A stretch of DNA of 64,000 bases from Variovorax paradoxus (GTDB lineage Bacteria; Pseudomonadota; Gammaproteobacteria; Burkholderiales; Burkholderiaceae_C): contig NZ_CP091716.1 in NCBI RefSeq assembly GCF_022009635.1, forward strand, positions 5,787,501 through 5,851,500. Reading direction: 5' to 3'. Below are positions 1 to 9,249 of this stretch, in pieces. Each line of letters opens with the position of its first letter. Within the stretch, counting starts at the first letter, position 1. The notes under the pieces are model-generated. The model made no database searches and was not told the DNA's origin. It saw nothing but the letters and a program-made list of their open reading frames with translations. The position numbers and the translations under genes were made by a program.

Positions 1-19
1 TCCTAGCAGGCAACCCACG

Positions 20-613
20 ATGTACCCCAAGAACCGCCTCGACGCGCTGACCGACGGCATCTTCGCCGTGGCCATGACCATCCTCGTGCTCGACCTGCGG
101 ATCCCCGACGAAACCGCCGTGGGAGCGAGCGAGGCGTCGTTCTACCAGGCCCTGCTGGCGCTGAGCCCCAAGTTCGTTCCGTACCTGCTGAGCTTCTACG
201 TGCTGGGCGCGAGCTGGCTGTCGCTGATCAAGGCCCGCTCGCGCGGCGAATCGGTGGGCGCGGGCTACGCGAAGTGGAGCCTGTTCTATCTGCTGTTCGT
301 GACGCTGCTGCCGTTCTCCACCGTGCTCATGGGCCGCTTCACTTCGCACACGGTGGCAACGGCCATCTACGCGGTGAACATCGGCATCATGGCCGCCACG
401 GCCTTCCTGCTGATGTCGCTCCTGCCGGACCCGGTAAAGGACGCGCACTGGGTGGACCGGCGCATTTCGCTGCTGGTGCTGCTGGCGTCCTGCGTGCTGA
501 CGATCGTGCTGAGCTTCTTCAGCCCCGGCAAGGCGCTGTTCGCGTTCCTGCTGAACGGCTTGGCGGGTACGCTGGTGCGGCTTTACCTGCGGCGCGTGCC
601 TACGCCGGGCTGA
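20..613 (+). CDS. TMEM175/DUF1211-family membrane protein, putative potassium channel
   Basis: A 197-residue integral membrane protein. The N-terminus carries the TMEM175 (DUF1211) signature: Arg6, then a Leu-Thr-Asp-Gly-Ile-Phe-Ala segment leading into the first helix and ending in Leu-Asp-Leu-Arg-Ile-Pro. In the family this helix-1 motif is usually Phe-Ser-Asp and lines a potassium-selective pore; here Leu-Thr-Asp replaces it. About six hydrophobic segments follow, which suits the bacterial members that assemble from single-repeat subunits. The start is the first ATG after a purine-rich stretch at 5-10. Its 3' end overlaps the next convergent gene by 31 bases. The family is fairly secure; ion selectivity is inferred. 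Confidence 0.8.
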   Translation: MYPKNRLDALTDGIFAVAMTILVLDLRIPDETAVGASEASFYQALLALSPKFVPYLLSFYVLGASWLSLIKARSRGESVGAGYAKWSLFYLLFVTLLPFSTVLMGRFTSHTVATAIYAVNIGIMAATAFLLMSLLPDPVKDAHWVDRRISLLVLLASCVLTIVLSFFSPGKALFAFLLNGLAGTLVRLYLRRVPTPG

Positions 614-1062
614 GCCGGCAGCATCGAGCGCAGCAGCATCAACACCGCGCACACGATGGGCGCCAGCGCAAGCAGCCGGCCGGGCTCGAAGGCCAGCCCC
701 GCGACGGCGCCAACCAGGCAGCCGGCCCAGATCCACCCCGGCACCGCCTCCCAGCCGCGCCGGTGCGCCACGGCGAAACCGATCAACGCCACCCAGCCGA
801 ACAGGCCACCGAAGACCGAGAGCACCCAGCTCAGCAGGTAGAACGCCGAATCCGCATCGCGGAACGCGAGCGCGGTGCCCAGGCCACGCCAGGTGTTCCA
901 CCAGCCGTCGAACAGCAGGAAACCGGTGGCCGAGGCGGCCCACCAGAAGAACGCGTAGAAGCTTGCGATGCCCGCCAGTGCCGCGAGCCAGCCGAGCAGG
1001 CGGCGGCTGATGTCGTCGAAAGGCATGTGATCGCGCCAAGTGGCGATCTGTCCGTTGTCCAT
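583..1062 (-). CDS. Hypothetical membrane protein
   Basis: A 159-residue protein with four strongly hydrophobic segments, at roughly residues 20-45, 68-92, 108-125 and 130-148, and an Arg-rich C-terminal tail that should lie in the cytoplasm. The second half is rich in Trp, Gly and Ala, as in short polytopic inner-membrane proteins. I do not recognise the family. It is convergent with the TMEM175-like gene and overlaps its end, so the two 3' ends share sequence. Nothing nearby suggests a partner. The reading frame looks real because its amino-acid composition is membrane-like rather than the Arg/Ala/Pro-rich pattern of shadow frames. Confidence 0.6.
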   Translation of the reverse strand: MDNGQIATWRDHMPFDDISRRLLGWLAALAGIASFYAFFWWAASATGFLLFDGWWNTWRGLGTALAFRDADSAFYLLSWVLSVFGGLFGWVALIGFAVAHRRGWEAVPGWIWAGCLVGAVAGLAFEPGRLLALAPIVCAVLMLLRSMLPAQPGVGTRRR

Positions 1063-1150
1063 ATCCCGTGCTCCATTGAAGAGTTGGCAATGGGCACGAA
1101 GTTAGGCAGCGGATGCGCGGGCTGCGTGAAGCCCGTGTGAAGTGCCGGAA

Positions 1151-1837
1151 TCAGTTCGTTTCGGAAATGCCCAGCTCGGAGCACACGCGCCCGAGCAGCG
1201 CCTTGAGCGAGGCCACCTCGGTTTCGAGCCGCGCCACGTTGGCCTTGAGCGCGGCGACCTCGCCCAGCGACACGTCGTGCGGCGCATAGGCCGCGTCGGA
1301 CGACGCGCTCCCCGGTCCCGCGACTTCTTCCGCCGGCGCGCCGCTCAGAAGGTGCGCCCAGCGGCTTTCGCGCGCGCCGGGCAGTCGCGCCAGCTTGACG
1401 ACCAGCGCGCCGGCCGGGCGTTCCGCCAGTTCGTTGAGGAAACCCTCGACCGATGAGATGTCGGCAAAGTTGTGCATGCGGTCGCAAGCGATGCGCAGCT
1501 CGCCCGCCGTCTGCGGGCCGCGCAGCATCAGCACGGTCAGCAGGATCACCGACTGCGACGGAATGCGCAGCACGCGGTCGATGTTGTGCTCGTAACGGTA
1601 GGCGCGCCCGCCGCTGGTCTCGGCGACGAGGCTGTAGCCCTTCAGGCTGTCGATGGCGGCCTGCACCTGCGACTCGGTGAGTTCGAGCACCGGGTTGCGG
1701 CTCGTCTTCTGGTTGCAGCCCGACACCAGCGAGTTGAGCGTGAGCGGGTAGCTGTCGGGCACGGTGCGCTGCTTCTCGGCCAGCACGCCGAGCACACGGG
1801 TTTCGAGGAGGGACAGGACGGGCAACGGAGTGGACAT
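1151..1837 (-). CDS. YceH family protein (DUF480)
   Basis: A 228-residue YceH/DUF480 protein. The family folds as tandem winged helices and its molecular role is unsettled. The diagnostic opening is present (Leu-Glu-Thr-Arg-Val-Leu-Gly-Val-Leu-Ala-Glu-Lys, then Asp-Ser-Tyr-Pro-Leu-Thr-Leu-Asn), followed by Gly-Cys-Asn-Gln-Lys-Thr-Ser-Arg-Asn-Pro and, in the second half, Leu-Met-Leu-Arg-Gly-Pro-Gln-Thr-Ala-Gly-Glu-Leu. The C-terminal 40 residues form a short heptad-like segment, probably a coiled coil. The start chosen is the ATG just before the conserved N-terminus; the frame stays open far upstream but that part opposes the next gene. It lies downstream of the dehydrogenase gene on the same strand. 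Confidence 0.88.
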   Translation of the reverse strand: MSTPLPVLSLLETRVLGVLAEKQRTVPDSYPLTLNSLVSGCNQKTSRNPVLELTESQVQAAIDSLKGYSLVAETSGGRAYRYEHNIDRVLRIPSQSVILLTVLMLRGPQTAGELRIACDRMHNFADISSVEGFLNELAERPAGALVVKLARLPGARESRWAHLLSGAPAEEVAGPGSASSDAAYAPHDVSLGEVAALKANVARLETEVASLKALLGRVCSELGISETN

Positions 1838-1920
1838 GACCAGGCAGAAATTCTCGAAAGTGAAAACACGAAGCACCGCACGGGGCGCGACCGCGTCGCG
1901 AGCCCCATGCGCGAAAGAAC

Positions 1921-2955
1921 TCAACCGCCGTTGATGCGGCTGACCAGCGCCTTGGTGAAGGCCTCGGTGCCCGCCGTGCCGCCCAGGTCGCCGGTGCGCA
2001 CCTTGTCGATGTTCAGCGTCTGGTCGATGGCGGTGCGCAGGCGCGTGGCCAGCTCCGGCAGCCTGACGTGGTCGAGCATGAGCGCGGCGGCCAGCAGCAG
2101 CGCGGTCGGGTTGGCGATGCCCTTTCCGGCGATGTCGGGCGCGGAGCCGTGCACCGCTTCGAAGATCGCGGCGTCGGCACCGATGTTGGCGCCGGGCGCC
2201 ATGCCCAGGCCGCCGACGAGGCCGGCCACCAGGTCGGACAGGATGTCGCCGAACAGGTTGGTCGTGACCAGCATGTCGAACTGCCAGGGGTTCAGCACCA
2301 GCTTCATGGCGCAGGCGTCGATGATGACCGTGTCGAGCTCGAACTTGCCCTTGTACTTCTTCTCGTACAGGTCCAGGCCGGTCTCCAGGAAGATGCCCGT
2401 GAGCGCCTTCATGATGTTGGCCTTGTGCACGATCGTGACCTTCTTGCGGCCCGTGGCCACGGCCGTCTCGAAGGCGTACTCCAGCAGGCGGCGGCTGCCC
2501 TGGCGGGTGTTGATGCCGGTGGCCATGGCCACGGCATGCGGGTCTCCGTCGATGGGCACGTAGTGCTCGTGGCCGATGTACAGGCCCTCGAGGTTCTCGC
2601 GCACGACCACCAGGTCGATCTTGTCGAAGCGGCCGCCCGGAATGATGGTGAGCGCGGGACGCAGGTTGGCGTACAGCTGGAATTCTTCGCGCAGCCGCAC
2701 GTTCGACGAGCGGTAGCCGCCGCCCGACGGCGTTTCCAGGGGCCCCTTCAGCGCGAGGCGGGTGCGGCGGATGCTGTCCAGCGTGGCCAGAGGCAGCGGA
2801 TCGCCCGCGGCCACCACGCCGCCCAGGCCGGCGATCTGGCGGTCCCACTCGAAGGGCGCGCCCAGCGCATCGAACGCGGCCAGCGTGGCGTCGACGATTT
2901 CGGGGCCGATGCCGTCGCCGGGAATCAGGGTTGCGGGAATGCGAGGGGAGGTCAT
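1921..2955 (-). CDS. NAD-dependent isocitrate dehydrogenase (isocitrate/isopropylmalate dehydrogenase family)
   Basis: A 344-residue beta-decarboxylating dehydrogenase that acts on a 2-hydroxyacid such as isocitrate using NAD(P). Visible family landmarks are the N-terminal Leu-Ile-Pro-Gly-Asp-Gly-Ile-Gly-Pro-Glu, the substrate loop near residues 82-99 (Ser83/84, Asn85, Arg89, Arg99), Arg-Glu-Asn-Glu-Gly-Leu-Tyr, a Lys-Ala-Asn-Ile motif, the metal-binding Asp segment before Asn-Leu-Phe-Gly-Asp-Ile, and the C-terminal Glu-Ala-Val-His-Gly-Ser-Ala-Pro-Asp nucleotide site. The Ser-Ser-Asn-Val-Arg-Leu-Arg type of loop resembles short NAD-type isocitrate dehydrogenases more than LeuB. Homoisocitrate, tartrate or isopropylmalate specificity cannot be excluded. 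The start is the ATG directly before the conserved barrel start. Confidence 0.82.
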   Translation of the reverse strand: MTSPRIPATLIPGDGIGPEIVDATLAAFDALGAPFEWDRQIAGLGGVVAAGDPLPLATLDSIRRTRLALKGPLETPSGGGYRSSNVRLREEFQLYANLRPALTIIPGGRFDKIDLVVVRENLEGLYIGHEHYVPIDGDPHAVAMATGINTRQGSRRLLEYAFETAVATGRKKVTIVHKANIMKALTGIFLETGLDLYEKKYKGKFELDTVIIDACAMKLVLNPWQFDMLVTTNLFGDILSDLVAGLVGGLGMAPGANIGADAAIFEAVHGSAPDIAGKGIANPTALLLAAALMLDHVRLPELATRLRTAIDQTLNIDKVRTGDLGGTAGTEAFTKALVSRINGG

Positions 2956-3029
2956 CGGCGGTGTCTCACTTTCTGTATCGGGGGCTGGAGCATACGTCGC
3001 GTGTGCGACAGCGCCAGGTGCCACAGTGC

Positions 3030-3188
3030 TCAAGGCACTGCTTGCCTGAGGTGTTTGTGGTACGCGAAGGTGCCGATGACGCCCTGGACATAGAAGTAGA
3101 AAAAGACCAGCGACATGAACAGGCTGGAAGCGCCGACATGCCCTTCCGAGATGAGGACGAACTTGGCGAAAGCGAAATACCCCAGCAT
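3030..3188 (-). CDS. Small membrane protein, start uncertain
   Basis: From an internal ATG this gives 52 residues with two hydrophobic stretches separated by a short Glu-Gly-His loop, ending in a His/Lys-rich tail. The frame stays open upstream of the ATG with a plausible Lys/Arg-rich protein segment ([10 protein letters not shown]), but that segment has no ATG, GTG or TTG before it runs into the antisense of metG. The real protein may therefore start at a rare codon, or the gene may have lost its start or suffered an upstream frameshift. I do not recognise the family. It is divergent from metG, whose leader it overlaps. Confidence 0.4.
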   Translation of the reverse strand: MLGYFAFAKFVLISEGHVGASSLFMSLVFFYFYVQGVIGTFAYHKHLRQAVP

Positions 3189-3351
3189 CAGAACCGCGCA
3201 GACGCGGCTCTTCTTGTAGATGCCGAACCAGCGCCGCGCCCGCGCGTCGATGCCTGCGGCATGGGGTCGATATGGCGGTGAAACGCATCCCGGGACGCGG
3301 CCACCTAAAATGCCCGGTTCCCCGTCTGCCACTCCGAAAGCGCCCTTCCCG

Positions 3352-5448
3352 ATGTCCGCCCCGCGCAAGCTCTTCGTTACCACCGCCCTGCCGTACGCCA
3401 ACGGCAAGTTCCATATCGGCCACATGATGGAATACATCCAGGCCGACATCTGGGTGCGGAACCAGCGAATGAACGGCGCCGACGTCAACTTCGTGTGCGC
3501 CGACGACGCCCACGGCGCGGCCATCACCATCGCGGCCGACAAGGCCGGCGTGACGCCGCAGGCCTTCGTGGCCGAGATCGCGGCCGGCCGCAAGCCCTAC
3601 CTCGACGGCTATCACATCGCCTTCGACAACTGGCACTCGACCGACGCGCCCGAGAACCACCAGCTCGCGCAGGACATCTACCGCGACCTGCGGGCCAACG
3701 GCCTCATCGCCACCAAGAGCGTCGAGCAGTTCTACGACCCGCAAAAGGGCATGTTCCTGGCCGACCGCTTCATCAAGGGCGAGTGCCCCAACTGCCATTC
3801 GAAGGACCAGTACGGCGACAACTGCGAGGTGTGCGGCGCCGTGTACGCGCCCACCGAGCTGATCAACCCCTACTCGGCCCTGTCGGGCGCCAAGCCCGAG
3901 CTGCGCAGCTCCGAGCACTTCTTCTTCAAGCTGTCGGACCCGCGCTGCGAGGCCTACCTGAAGGAGTGGACCGCGGCCCCCGGCCACGTGCAGCCCGAGG
4001 TGCAGAACAAGATCCGCGAATGGCTCTACAAGGACGACGAAGGCAAGGGCGGCCTCGGCGACTGGGACATCAGCCGCGACGCGCCCTACTTCGGCATCGA
4101 GATCCCCGATGCGCCGGGCAAGTACTTCTACGTGTGGCTCGACGCGCCCGTGGGCTACCTGGCCTCGCTGAAGAACCTGCTGGACAAGCGCTGCATCGAG
4201 CTGGGCGGCGACGGCATCTCGTACACCGAGTACATGGCCGACCCCGAGCTGGAGCAGGTGCACTTCATCGGCAAGGACATCATCACCTTCCACACGCTGT
4301 TCTGGCCCGCGATGCTGCATTTCAGCGGCCGCAAGGCGCCCAACGCCGTGTACGTGCACGGCCACCTGACGGTGAGCGGCGAGAAGATGAGCAAGAGCCG
4401 CGGCACCGGCATCGACCCGCTCAAGTACCTGTCGATCGGGCTCGACCCCGAATGGCTGCGCTACTACATCGCCGCCAAGCTCAACGGCCGCAACGAAGAC
4501 ATCGACTTCAACCCCGAGGACTTCGTGGCGCGCGTCAACAGCGACCTCGTGGGCAAGTACATCAACATCGCGAGCCGCGCGGCGGGCTTCATCGGCAAGC
4601 GCTTCGGCGGCAAGCTGGGCGAGGTGTCGGCCGACGGCGACGCGCTGCTGTTCACGCTGCGCGACGCGGCGCAGCAGATCCACTCGCTGTACGACGGCCG
4701 CGACTACGCCCGCGCGCTGCGCGAGGTGATGGCGCTGGCCGACAAGGTGAACGAGTACGTCGACCAGAACAAGCCCTGGGAACTGGCCAAGAAGGAAGGC
4801 GCCGAGGCGCGCCTGCACGACGTGTGCACCGTGTGCATCGAGGCCTTCCGCCTGCTCACGCTGTACCTGAAGCCGGTGCTGCCGGCGCTGGCCCTGAACG
4901 TCGAGGCATTCCTGAAGACCTCGCCCCTGGTCTGGGCCGATGCGACGCAGTCGCTGCCCGCGGGCCACGCCATCGGCGACTACAAGCACCTGATGCAGCG
5001 CGCCGACCCCAAGCAGGTCGACAAGCTGTTCGACGCGCCTGAAGCCGCGGCGGCACCAGCCGTCGCGACGCAAGCCCAGGAGCTGCCCGGCGGCGAAGCC
5101 ATCGCGCCCACCATCACCATCGACGACTTCGCGAAGATCGACCTGCGCATCGCGAAGATCGTGGCCTGCGAGAAGGTCGAAGGCTCGACCAAGCTGCTGC
5201 GCCTGACGCTCGACGCCGGCGAGGGCAAGACCCGGAACGTGTTCAGCGGCATTGCCTCGGCCTACCAGCCGGAGCAGCTCGTGGGCAAGCTCACGGTGCT
5301 GGTCGCCAACCTCGCGCCGCGCAAGATGAAGTTCGGCGTGAGCGAAGGCATGGTGCTGGCCGCGAGCCACGGCGACGAGAAGGCCCACCCCGGCATCCAC
5401 GTGCTGGAACCGTGGCCGGGCGCGACGCCGGGCATGCGCGTGCGCTGA
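3352..5448 (+). CDS. metG: Methionyl-tRNA synthetase
   Basis: Charges tRNA-Met in the cytosol. The 698-residue product has every landmark of the long MetRS form: the class I HIGH motif at residues 21-24, a zinc knuckle of two Cys-X2-Cys pairs around residues 145-162, a perfect KMSKS loop at 345-349, the anticodon-binding helical domain, and a C-terminal tRNA-binding EMAP-like domain from about residue 590, joined by an Ala-rich linker. I chose the ATG at 3352 because the conserved N-terminus ([11 protein letters not shown]) begins five residues in. The longer in-frame start adds a low-complexity Pro/Arg segment. A small lipoprotein gene follows 23 bases later. Confidence 0.97.
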   Translation: MSAPRKLFVTTALPYANGKFHIGHMMEYIQADIWVRNQRMNGADVNFVCADDAHGAAITIAADKAGVTPQAFVAEIAAGRKPYLDGYHIAFDNWHSTDAPENHQLAQDIYRDLRANGLIATKSVEQFYDPQKGMFLADRFIKGECPNCHSKDQYGDNCEVCGAVYAPTELINPYSALSGAKPELRSSEHFFFKLSDPRCEAYLKEWTAAPGHVQPEVQNKIREWLYKDDEGKGGLGDWDISRDAPYFGIEIPDAPGKYFYVWLDAPVGYLASLKNLLDKRCIELGGDGISYTEYMADPELEQVHFIGKDIITFHTLFWPAMLHFSGRKAPNAVYVHGHLTVSGEKMSKSRGTGIDPLKYLSIGLDPEWLRYYIAAKLNGRNEDIDFNPEDFVARVNSDLVGKYINIASRAAGFIGKRFGGKLGEVSADGDALLFTLRDAAQQIHSLYDGRDYARALREVMALADKVNEYVDQNKPWELAKKEGAEARLHDVCTVCIEAFRLLTLYLKPVLPALALNVEAFLKTSPLVWADATQSLPAGHAIGDYKHLMQRADPKQVDKLFDAPEAAAAPAVATQAQELPGGEAIAPTITIDDFAKIDLRIAKIVACEKVEGSTKLLRLTLDAGEGKTRNVFSGIASAYQPEQLVGKLTVLVANLAPRKMKFGVSEGMVLAASHGDEKAHPGIHVLEPWPGATPGMRVR

Positions 5449-5471
5449 TCGCTGGCCGGCACGACGACATC

Positions 5472-5678
5472 ATGGTCACGCTGCTGCACCGCGCACTTCT
5501 GCTGCTGTCGCTTTCTGCCCTGTTGAGCGGCTGCGCGGTGGTAGCAGTGGCGGACACCGCCGTCAGCGTTGGAGTCGGCGCCGTGGGGCTGGCGGCCGAT
5601 GCGGCCATCGGCACCGCACGCATCGCCGGCAAGGCCGTGGGCGCCACGGCCGACGCGGTGATTCCCGACAGCAAGTAA
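5472..5678 (+). CDS. Small lipoprotein
   Basis: A 68-residue predicted lipoprotein. Residues 1-20 form a signal peptide (Leu-rich core) ending in a lipobox Leu-Leu-Ser-Gly-Cys with the lipidated Cys at position 21. The mature part is only about 48 residues, made almost wholly of Ala, Val, Gly and Thr with an alternating pattern that could be an amphipathic or membrane-lying helix. Short Ala/Gly-rich lipoproteins of this kind are common in Burkholderiales with no assigned role. The ATG at 5472 is chosen over the in-frame one at 5412 because it places the signal peptide at the N-terminus. It may be transcribed with metG. Confidence 0.7.
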   Translation: MVTLLHRALLLLSLSALLSGCAVVAVADTAVSVGVGAVGLAADAAIGTARIAGKAVGATADAVIPDSK

Positions 5679-5685
5679 GCAGAGT

Positions 5686-7407
5686 TCAGTCCGCCAGGCC
5701 CAGCCGGGCCACGTGCGGCGGCGTGTGCAGCGCCTTCTGCTTGCGCACGAAGGCCGAGCGCAGCGCGGCGTGCGGCTCGGCCGGGTCGAAGAAATTGCGG
5801 CGCATGTGCGCCAGTTCCTCGTCGCGGTACTGCCGCAGCGGCTTGATTGCTTCGTCCCGTTCGCGCGCCGCCTTCTTCTTCGCGATGCGCGCGGGCAGCT
5901 CGGGCGAAGCGGCGAGTTCCGTCGCCAGCCGGGTCACTTCAGCTCCCAGCTCCTCGGGTGCCGCCTGCAGCACGCGCTCCGCCATGCCGAGCGCGACGGC
6001 GCGCTTCGCGCTCACCGGCAGCGCCGACTGTGTGAGCCGCTGCGCCTCGGCCTCGCCCACGCGGCGTGGCAGGGTGTAGGTCCAGTACTCGGAGCCGTGG
6101 AGGCCCATCAGAACGTAGTGCGGGTTGAGCACCACGCCGTCGCGGCACCACACCTCGTCCGCCGCCAGCGCGAGCATCACGCCGCCGGCCGCAGCGTTGC
6201 CGCCCAGTGCCGACACGGTCAGCCGGTCTGTGGTGGCGAGCACCGCGTGGACGAGGTCGTTCATCGCGTTGATGTTGGCCCACGACTCCTCGGCCGGACT
6301 CTCGGCCGCCTCGATCACGTTGAGGTGGATGCCGTTCGAGAAGAAATCGCGCACGCCGCCCAGCACCAGCACCGAAGTCGGGCGCGTGCAGGCGAAGCGA
6401 TAGGCCTCCAGCAGGCGGCGGCATTGCACGGTGCTCATTGCGCCGCCGGGGAAAGAGAAGTTCAGCACGCCAACCTCGCCGGCCCCGCCGTGTTCGCTGT
6501 AGCGGATGTCGGTCCAGGTGCGGCGGCCGGCCGGCAGCTGGAGCGGCGCCGGCACTTCGGGCACCTCGAAGGGCAGCAGCTCGCCCAGCGCTTCGACCGC
6601 CGGCAGCTTGTAGCTCGGCAGCTCCGAGCCGGGCGCGCGCCAGGGCCGCAGTTGGGGGATCCACACCGCCCCGTCGACAGTGGCGCGGCAGATGGCGCCG
6701 GCGCGGGTGGCGATCAGTTCTCCGGCGGCACCGCGCAGCTCGTCTTCTGGATGGCCGCCGTGCAGGTACCACTGCGCGCCCAGCAGTTCGTCGAGCACGC
6801 CGGGTTGGGAATCGGCGGCGCGCAACTGGCGCAGCACCGACGCGGTCGAATCCGCTCGCCAGTCGATGCGCCGCTGCGCCTGCTTCATGAACGGGCGCCA
6901 GCCGGCAGCCAGGTCGGCGGCCCGCTGGGGCTGCGGCTTGTACCTGCCCGAGGCGAAGCGCTCCACCGCGAGCATCACCGCGTCGACGGCGGCATCGGCC
7001 ACTTCGCCCCGGTACAGGTCGCTCTTGCCCGCGAGCGCCGGCACCTTGAAGGGCGACCAGGCCCAGACATCGCCCGCGTCCATTTCGGCCACCGCTTCGA
7101 GCACGGTGACGCCCCAGCTTTCGGCGCCGCCTTGCAGGGTCCAGTCGAGCGACGAAGGGCCGCGGTCGCCCGGCGGGCCGGGGTGCACGATCAGGCAGGT
7201 GTGGGCGCGCCAGACGTCCTCGGGAATCGCGGTGGTGAGCATCGGCGCCACGATCAGCCCGGGTGCGTGGCGTCGCACGGCGGCGCGCAGGGCATCGTCG
7301 TCGCCGAGGGCCAGTTCCACGCCCACGGTGTGGCCGTGGTCCTGGAGTTCGGCAAGAACCCGTTGCGTCAGGCTGTTGAACGCGCTTGCGACAAGCAGGA
7401 TGTGCAT
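5686..7407 (-). CDS. hypX: HypX/HoxX-like hydrogenase maturation protein
   Basis: A 573-residue two-domain protein. Residues 1-290 resemble a formyltransferase of the Fmt/FDH type, with the HypX-characteristic His-Pro-Gly-Pro-Pro-Gly-Asp-Arg-Gly-Pro segment near residue 75. Residues 300-520 form an enoyl-CoA hydratase/crotonase domain with Gly-Gly-Val-Arg-Asp-Phe-Phe-Ser-Asn-Gly-Ile and the oxyanion-type Gly-Gly-Asn-Ala-Ala-Ala-Gly-Gly. Known HypX proteins take a formyl unit from formyl-tetrahydrofolate through formyl-CoA to CO, which becomes the active-site CO ligand of oxygen-tolerant NiFe hydrogenases. No hydrogenase subunit or hypABCDEF gene lies within this window, so the partner must be elsewhere or the gene is solitary. 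Confidence 0.88.
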   Translation of the reverse strand: MHILLVASAFNSLTQRVLAELQDHGHTVGVELALGDDDALRAAVRRHAPGLIVAPMLTTAIPEDVWRAHTCLIVHPGPPGDRGPSSLDWTLQGGAESWGVTVLEAVAEMDAGDVWAWSPFKVPALAGKSDLYRGEVADAAVDAVMLAVERFASGRYKPQPQRAADLAAGWRPFMKQAQRRIDWRADSTASVLRQLRAADSQPGVLDELLGAQWYLHGGHPEDELRGAAGELIATRAGAICRATVDGAVWIPQLRPWRAPGSELPSYKLPAVEALGELLPFEVPEVPAPLQLPAGRRTWTDIRYSEHGGAGEVGVLNFSFPGGAMSTVQCRRLLEAYRFACTRPTSVLVLGGVRDFFSNGIHLNVIEAAESPAEESWANINAMNDLVHAVLATTDRLTVSALGGNAAAGGVMLALAADEVWCRDGVVLNPHYVLMGLHGSEYWTYTLPRRVGEAEAQRLTQSALPVSAKRAVALGMAERVLQAAPEELGAEVTRLATELAASPELPARIAKKKAARERDEAIKPLRQYRDEELAHMRRNFFDPAEPHAALRSAFVRKQKALHTPPHVARLGLAD

Positions 7408-7553
7408 CGGACGCCTTCAGTAATGTTGGTGTCTAAATGTCAACGAACGTCAGAAATGTATCTCGATGAATCGGCACCGATAAGCTGCCCAAAAGTACAC
7501 ACCGGGGGTTGCCCCAGGGCGCGCCAGGCGTGCAGGCCACAATCGGAGGCCCC

Positions 7554-9233
7554 ATGCATTTCCCCTTGAATCTCGCCCGCTTTCGTCCACGCCTGATGGA
7601 CGCGCTCGCGGACTACGACCGCGCGCGCTTCTTCCGGGACCTGGGCGCCGGCGCGATGGTCGGCATCGTGGCGCTGCCGCTGGCCATGGCTTTTGCCGTC
7701 GCGTCGGGGATCAGGCCAGAGGCCGGCATCTGGACGGCGGTCACCGCGGGCTTCCTGATCTCGCTGCTGGGCGGCTCGGCCGTGCAGATCAGCGGTCCGG
7801 CGGCCGCGTTCGTGGTGATCGTCTACGGCATCGTCGAGCGCTACGGCGTGGCCAACCTGTTGATCTGCACCGCCTGCGCCGGCGTGCTGCTGTTCATGGC
7901 GGGGCTCTTCGGACTGGGGCGGCTGCTGCGCTTGGTGCCGATGTCGATCGTGGTGGGCTTCACCAACGGCATCGCGGTGCTGATCCTGCTGTCGCAGCTC
8001 AAGGAGCTGCTCGGCCTGGCGGTGGCGAAGATGCCGGCCGACCCCTTTTTGCAACTGCACGCGATGGCGCTGCAGCTCGGCAGCTTCAACCCGCATGCCT
8101 TTGCGCTGGGCGTGGCCTGCGTGGCCGGCCTGCTGCTGTGGCCTCGGTTGCTGCGCGCCGAGTCGAAGATCGGCGCCGCGGTGCTGCGCGCCGGCGGCCG
8201 CGTGGCGCGCTCGCGGGGCGTGCAGATGAGCGCGCGCGTGCCCGGCCCGGTCGTCGCGCTGGTCACGCTCACGCTGCTGTCCTGGGGCCTCGAACTGCCC
8301 GTGGAGACCATCGACACGCGCTTCGGCGGCATTCCCGAAGGCGCGCCGGCTTTCGCGCTGCCCGACTTCTCATGGGAAACGGTGAAGCAACTGGTCATGC
8401 CCACGCTGACCATCGCGCTGCTTGGCGCCATCGAGTCGCTGCTGTGCGCCCGGGTGTCCGACCAGATCAGCGGGCAGTCTCCGCACGATCCCGACCAGGA
8501 GCTGATGGCGCAGGGCGTCGCGAACGTGGTCACGCCTTTCTTCGGCGGCATGCCGGCCACGGGCGCCATCGCGCGCACCGTGACCAACATCCGCTCTGGC
8601 GGCACCTCGCCTGTCGCGGGCATGGTGCATGCGCTGACCTTGCTGCTGGTGGTGCTGCTGGCCGCGCCGCTCGCGCGCCATGTGCCGCTGGCGGTGCTGG
8701 CGGGCATCCTGGTGTTCGTGGCACTGAAGATGGGCGAGTGGCGCGAGTTCGCGCCCACGCGGCTGCGGCAACTTGACCGGCACTACCGGCTGTTGATGCT
8801 CGGCACCTTCTTCCTCACCGTGGTGTTCGACCTGACGGTGGCGATGCAGGCGGGTATCGTGCTGGCGTGCGTGTTGTTCATGCGGCGCATGAGCGGGCTG
8901 TTCAGCGTGGAGCTGGTGATGCTGCAGCCGCCGGTGCTCACCTACCGCATCTACGGCGCGCTGTTCTTCGGCGCCGCGGCCAAGCTGGACGAGGCGGTGA
9001 ACGCCGCCGAACGCGCGCCGCGCGGCATGACGGTGGTGCTCGACGCGATGCACCTGATCTACCTCGACGCCACGGGCATCGCCGCGCTGCGGCGACTGCA
9101 CCGCGCGGTGCTGGCGCGCGGCGGGCTGCTGCGCATCGAGTCGCTGCAGCCCCAGCCGCGCGAGGCGATCGAGCGCTCCGGCTTTGCGGAGGAGCTGGTG
9201 GCGGGCCGCCCCGCCGACGCCCCCGGCGCCTGA
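7554..9233 (+). CDS. SulP-family anion transporter with STAS domain
   Basis: A 559-residue SulP (SLC26-type) transporter of the inner membrane, moving sulfate, bicarbonate or a related anion. The first 430 or so residues hold 10-14 hydrophobic helices, including the Leu-Pro-Leu-Ala-Met-Ala-Phe-Ala-Val-Ala-Ser-Gly segment, the Gly-Gly-Ser-Ala-Val-Gln-Ile-Ser-Gly-Pro-Ala-Ala-Ala loop and the Pro-Ala-Thr-Gly-Ala-Ile-Ala-Arg-Thr motif. The last 110 residues form a STAS domain with an Asp-Ala-Thr-Gly-Ile loop. The ATG at 7554 is preceded by a good ribosome site (CGGAGG at 7544-7549). It is divergent from hypX and convergent with the BamE-like gene. Bicarbonate versus sulfate cannot be decided from sequence. 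Confidence 0.92.
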   Translation: MHFPLNLARFRPRLMDALADYDRARFFRDLGAGAMVGIVALPLAMAFAVASGIRPEAGIWTAVTAGFLISLLGGSAVQISGPAAAFVVIVYGIVERYGVANLLICTACAGVLLFMAGLFGLGRLLRLVPMSIVVGFTNGIAVLILLSQLKELLGLAVAKMPADPFLQLHAMALQLGSFNPHAFALGVACVAGLLLWPRLLRAESKIGAAVLRAGGRVARSRGVQMSARVPGPVVALVTLTLLSWGLELPVETIDTRFGGIPEGAPAFALPDFSWETVKQLVMPTLTIALLGAIESLLCARVSDQISGQSPHDPDQELMAQGVANVVTPFFGGMPATGAIARTVTNIRSGGTSPVAGMVHALTLLLVVLLAAPLARHVPLAVLAGILVFVALKMGEWREFAPTRLRQLDRHYRLLMLGTFFLTVVFDLTVAMQAGIVLACVLFMRRMSGLFSVELVMLQPPVLTYRIYGALFFGAAAKLDEAVNAAERAPRGMTVVLDAMHLIYLDATGIAALRRLHRAVLARGGLLRIESLQPQPREAIERSGFAEELVAGRPADAPGA

Positions 9234-9249
9234 AAGCGCCGAAGCGGAA

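Noticed and set aside
3220..3351. Longer start for metG, 44 codons upstream
   Set aside because: The extension is low-complexity and Pro/Arg-rich and does not belong to MetRS; the conserved N-terminus begins after 3352.
1921..5400. A 1159-codon open frame on the minus strand covering the isocitrate-type dehydrogenase and the opposite side of metG
   Set aside because: Only the dehydrogenase part (from 2955 down) looks like protein. The rest is the antisense of metG with an Arg/Val/Ala/His composition typical of GC-rich shadow frames.
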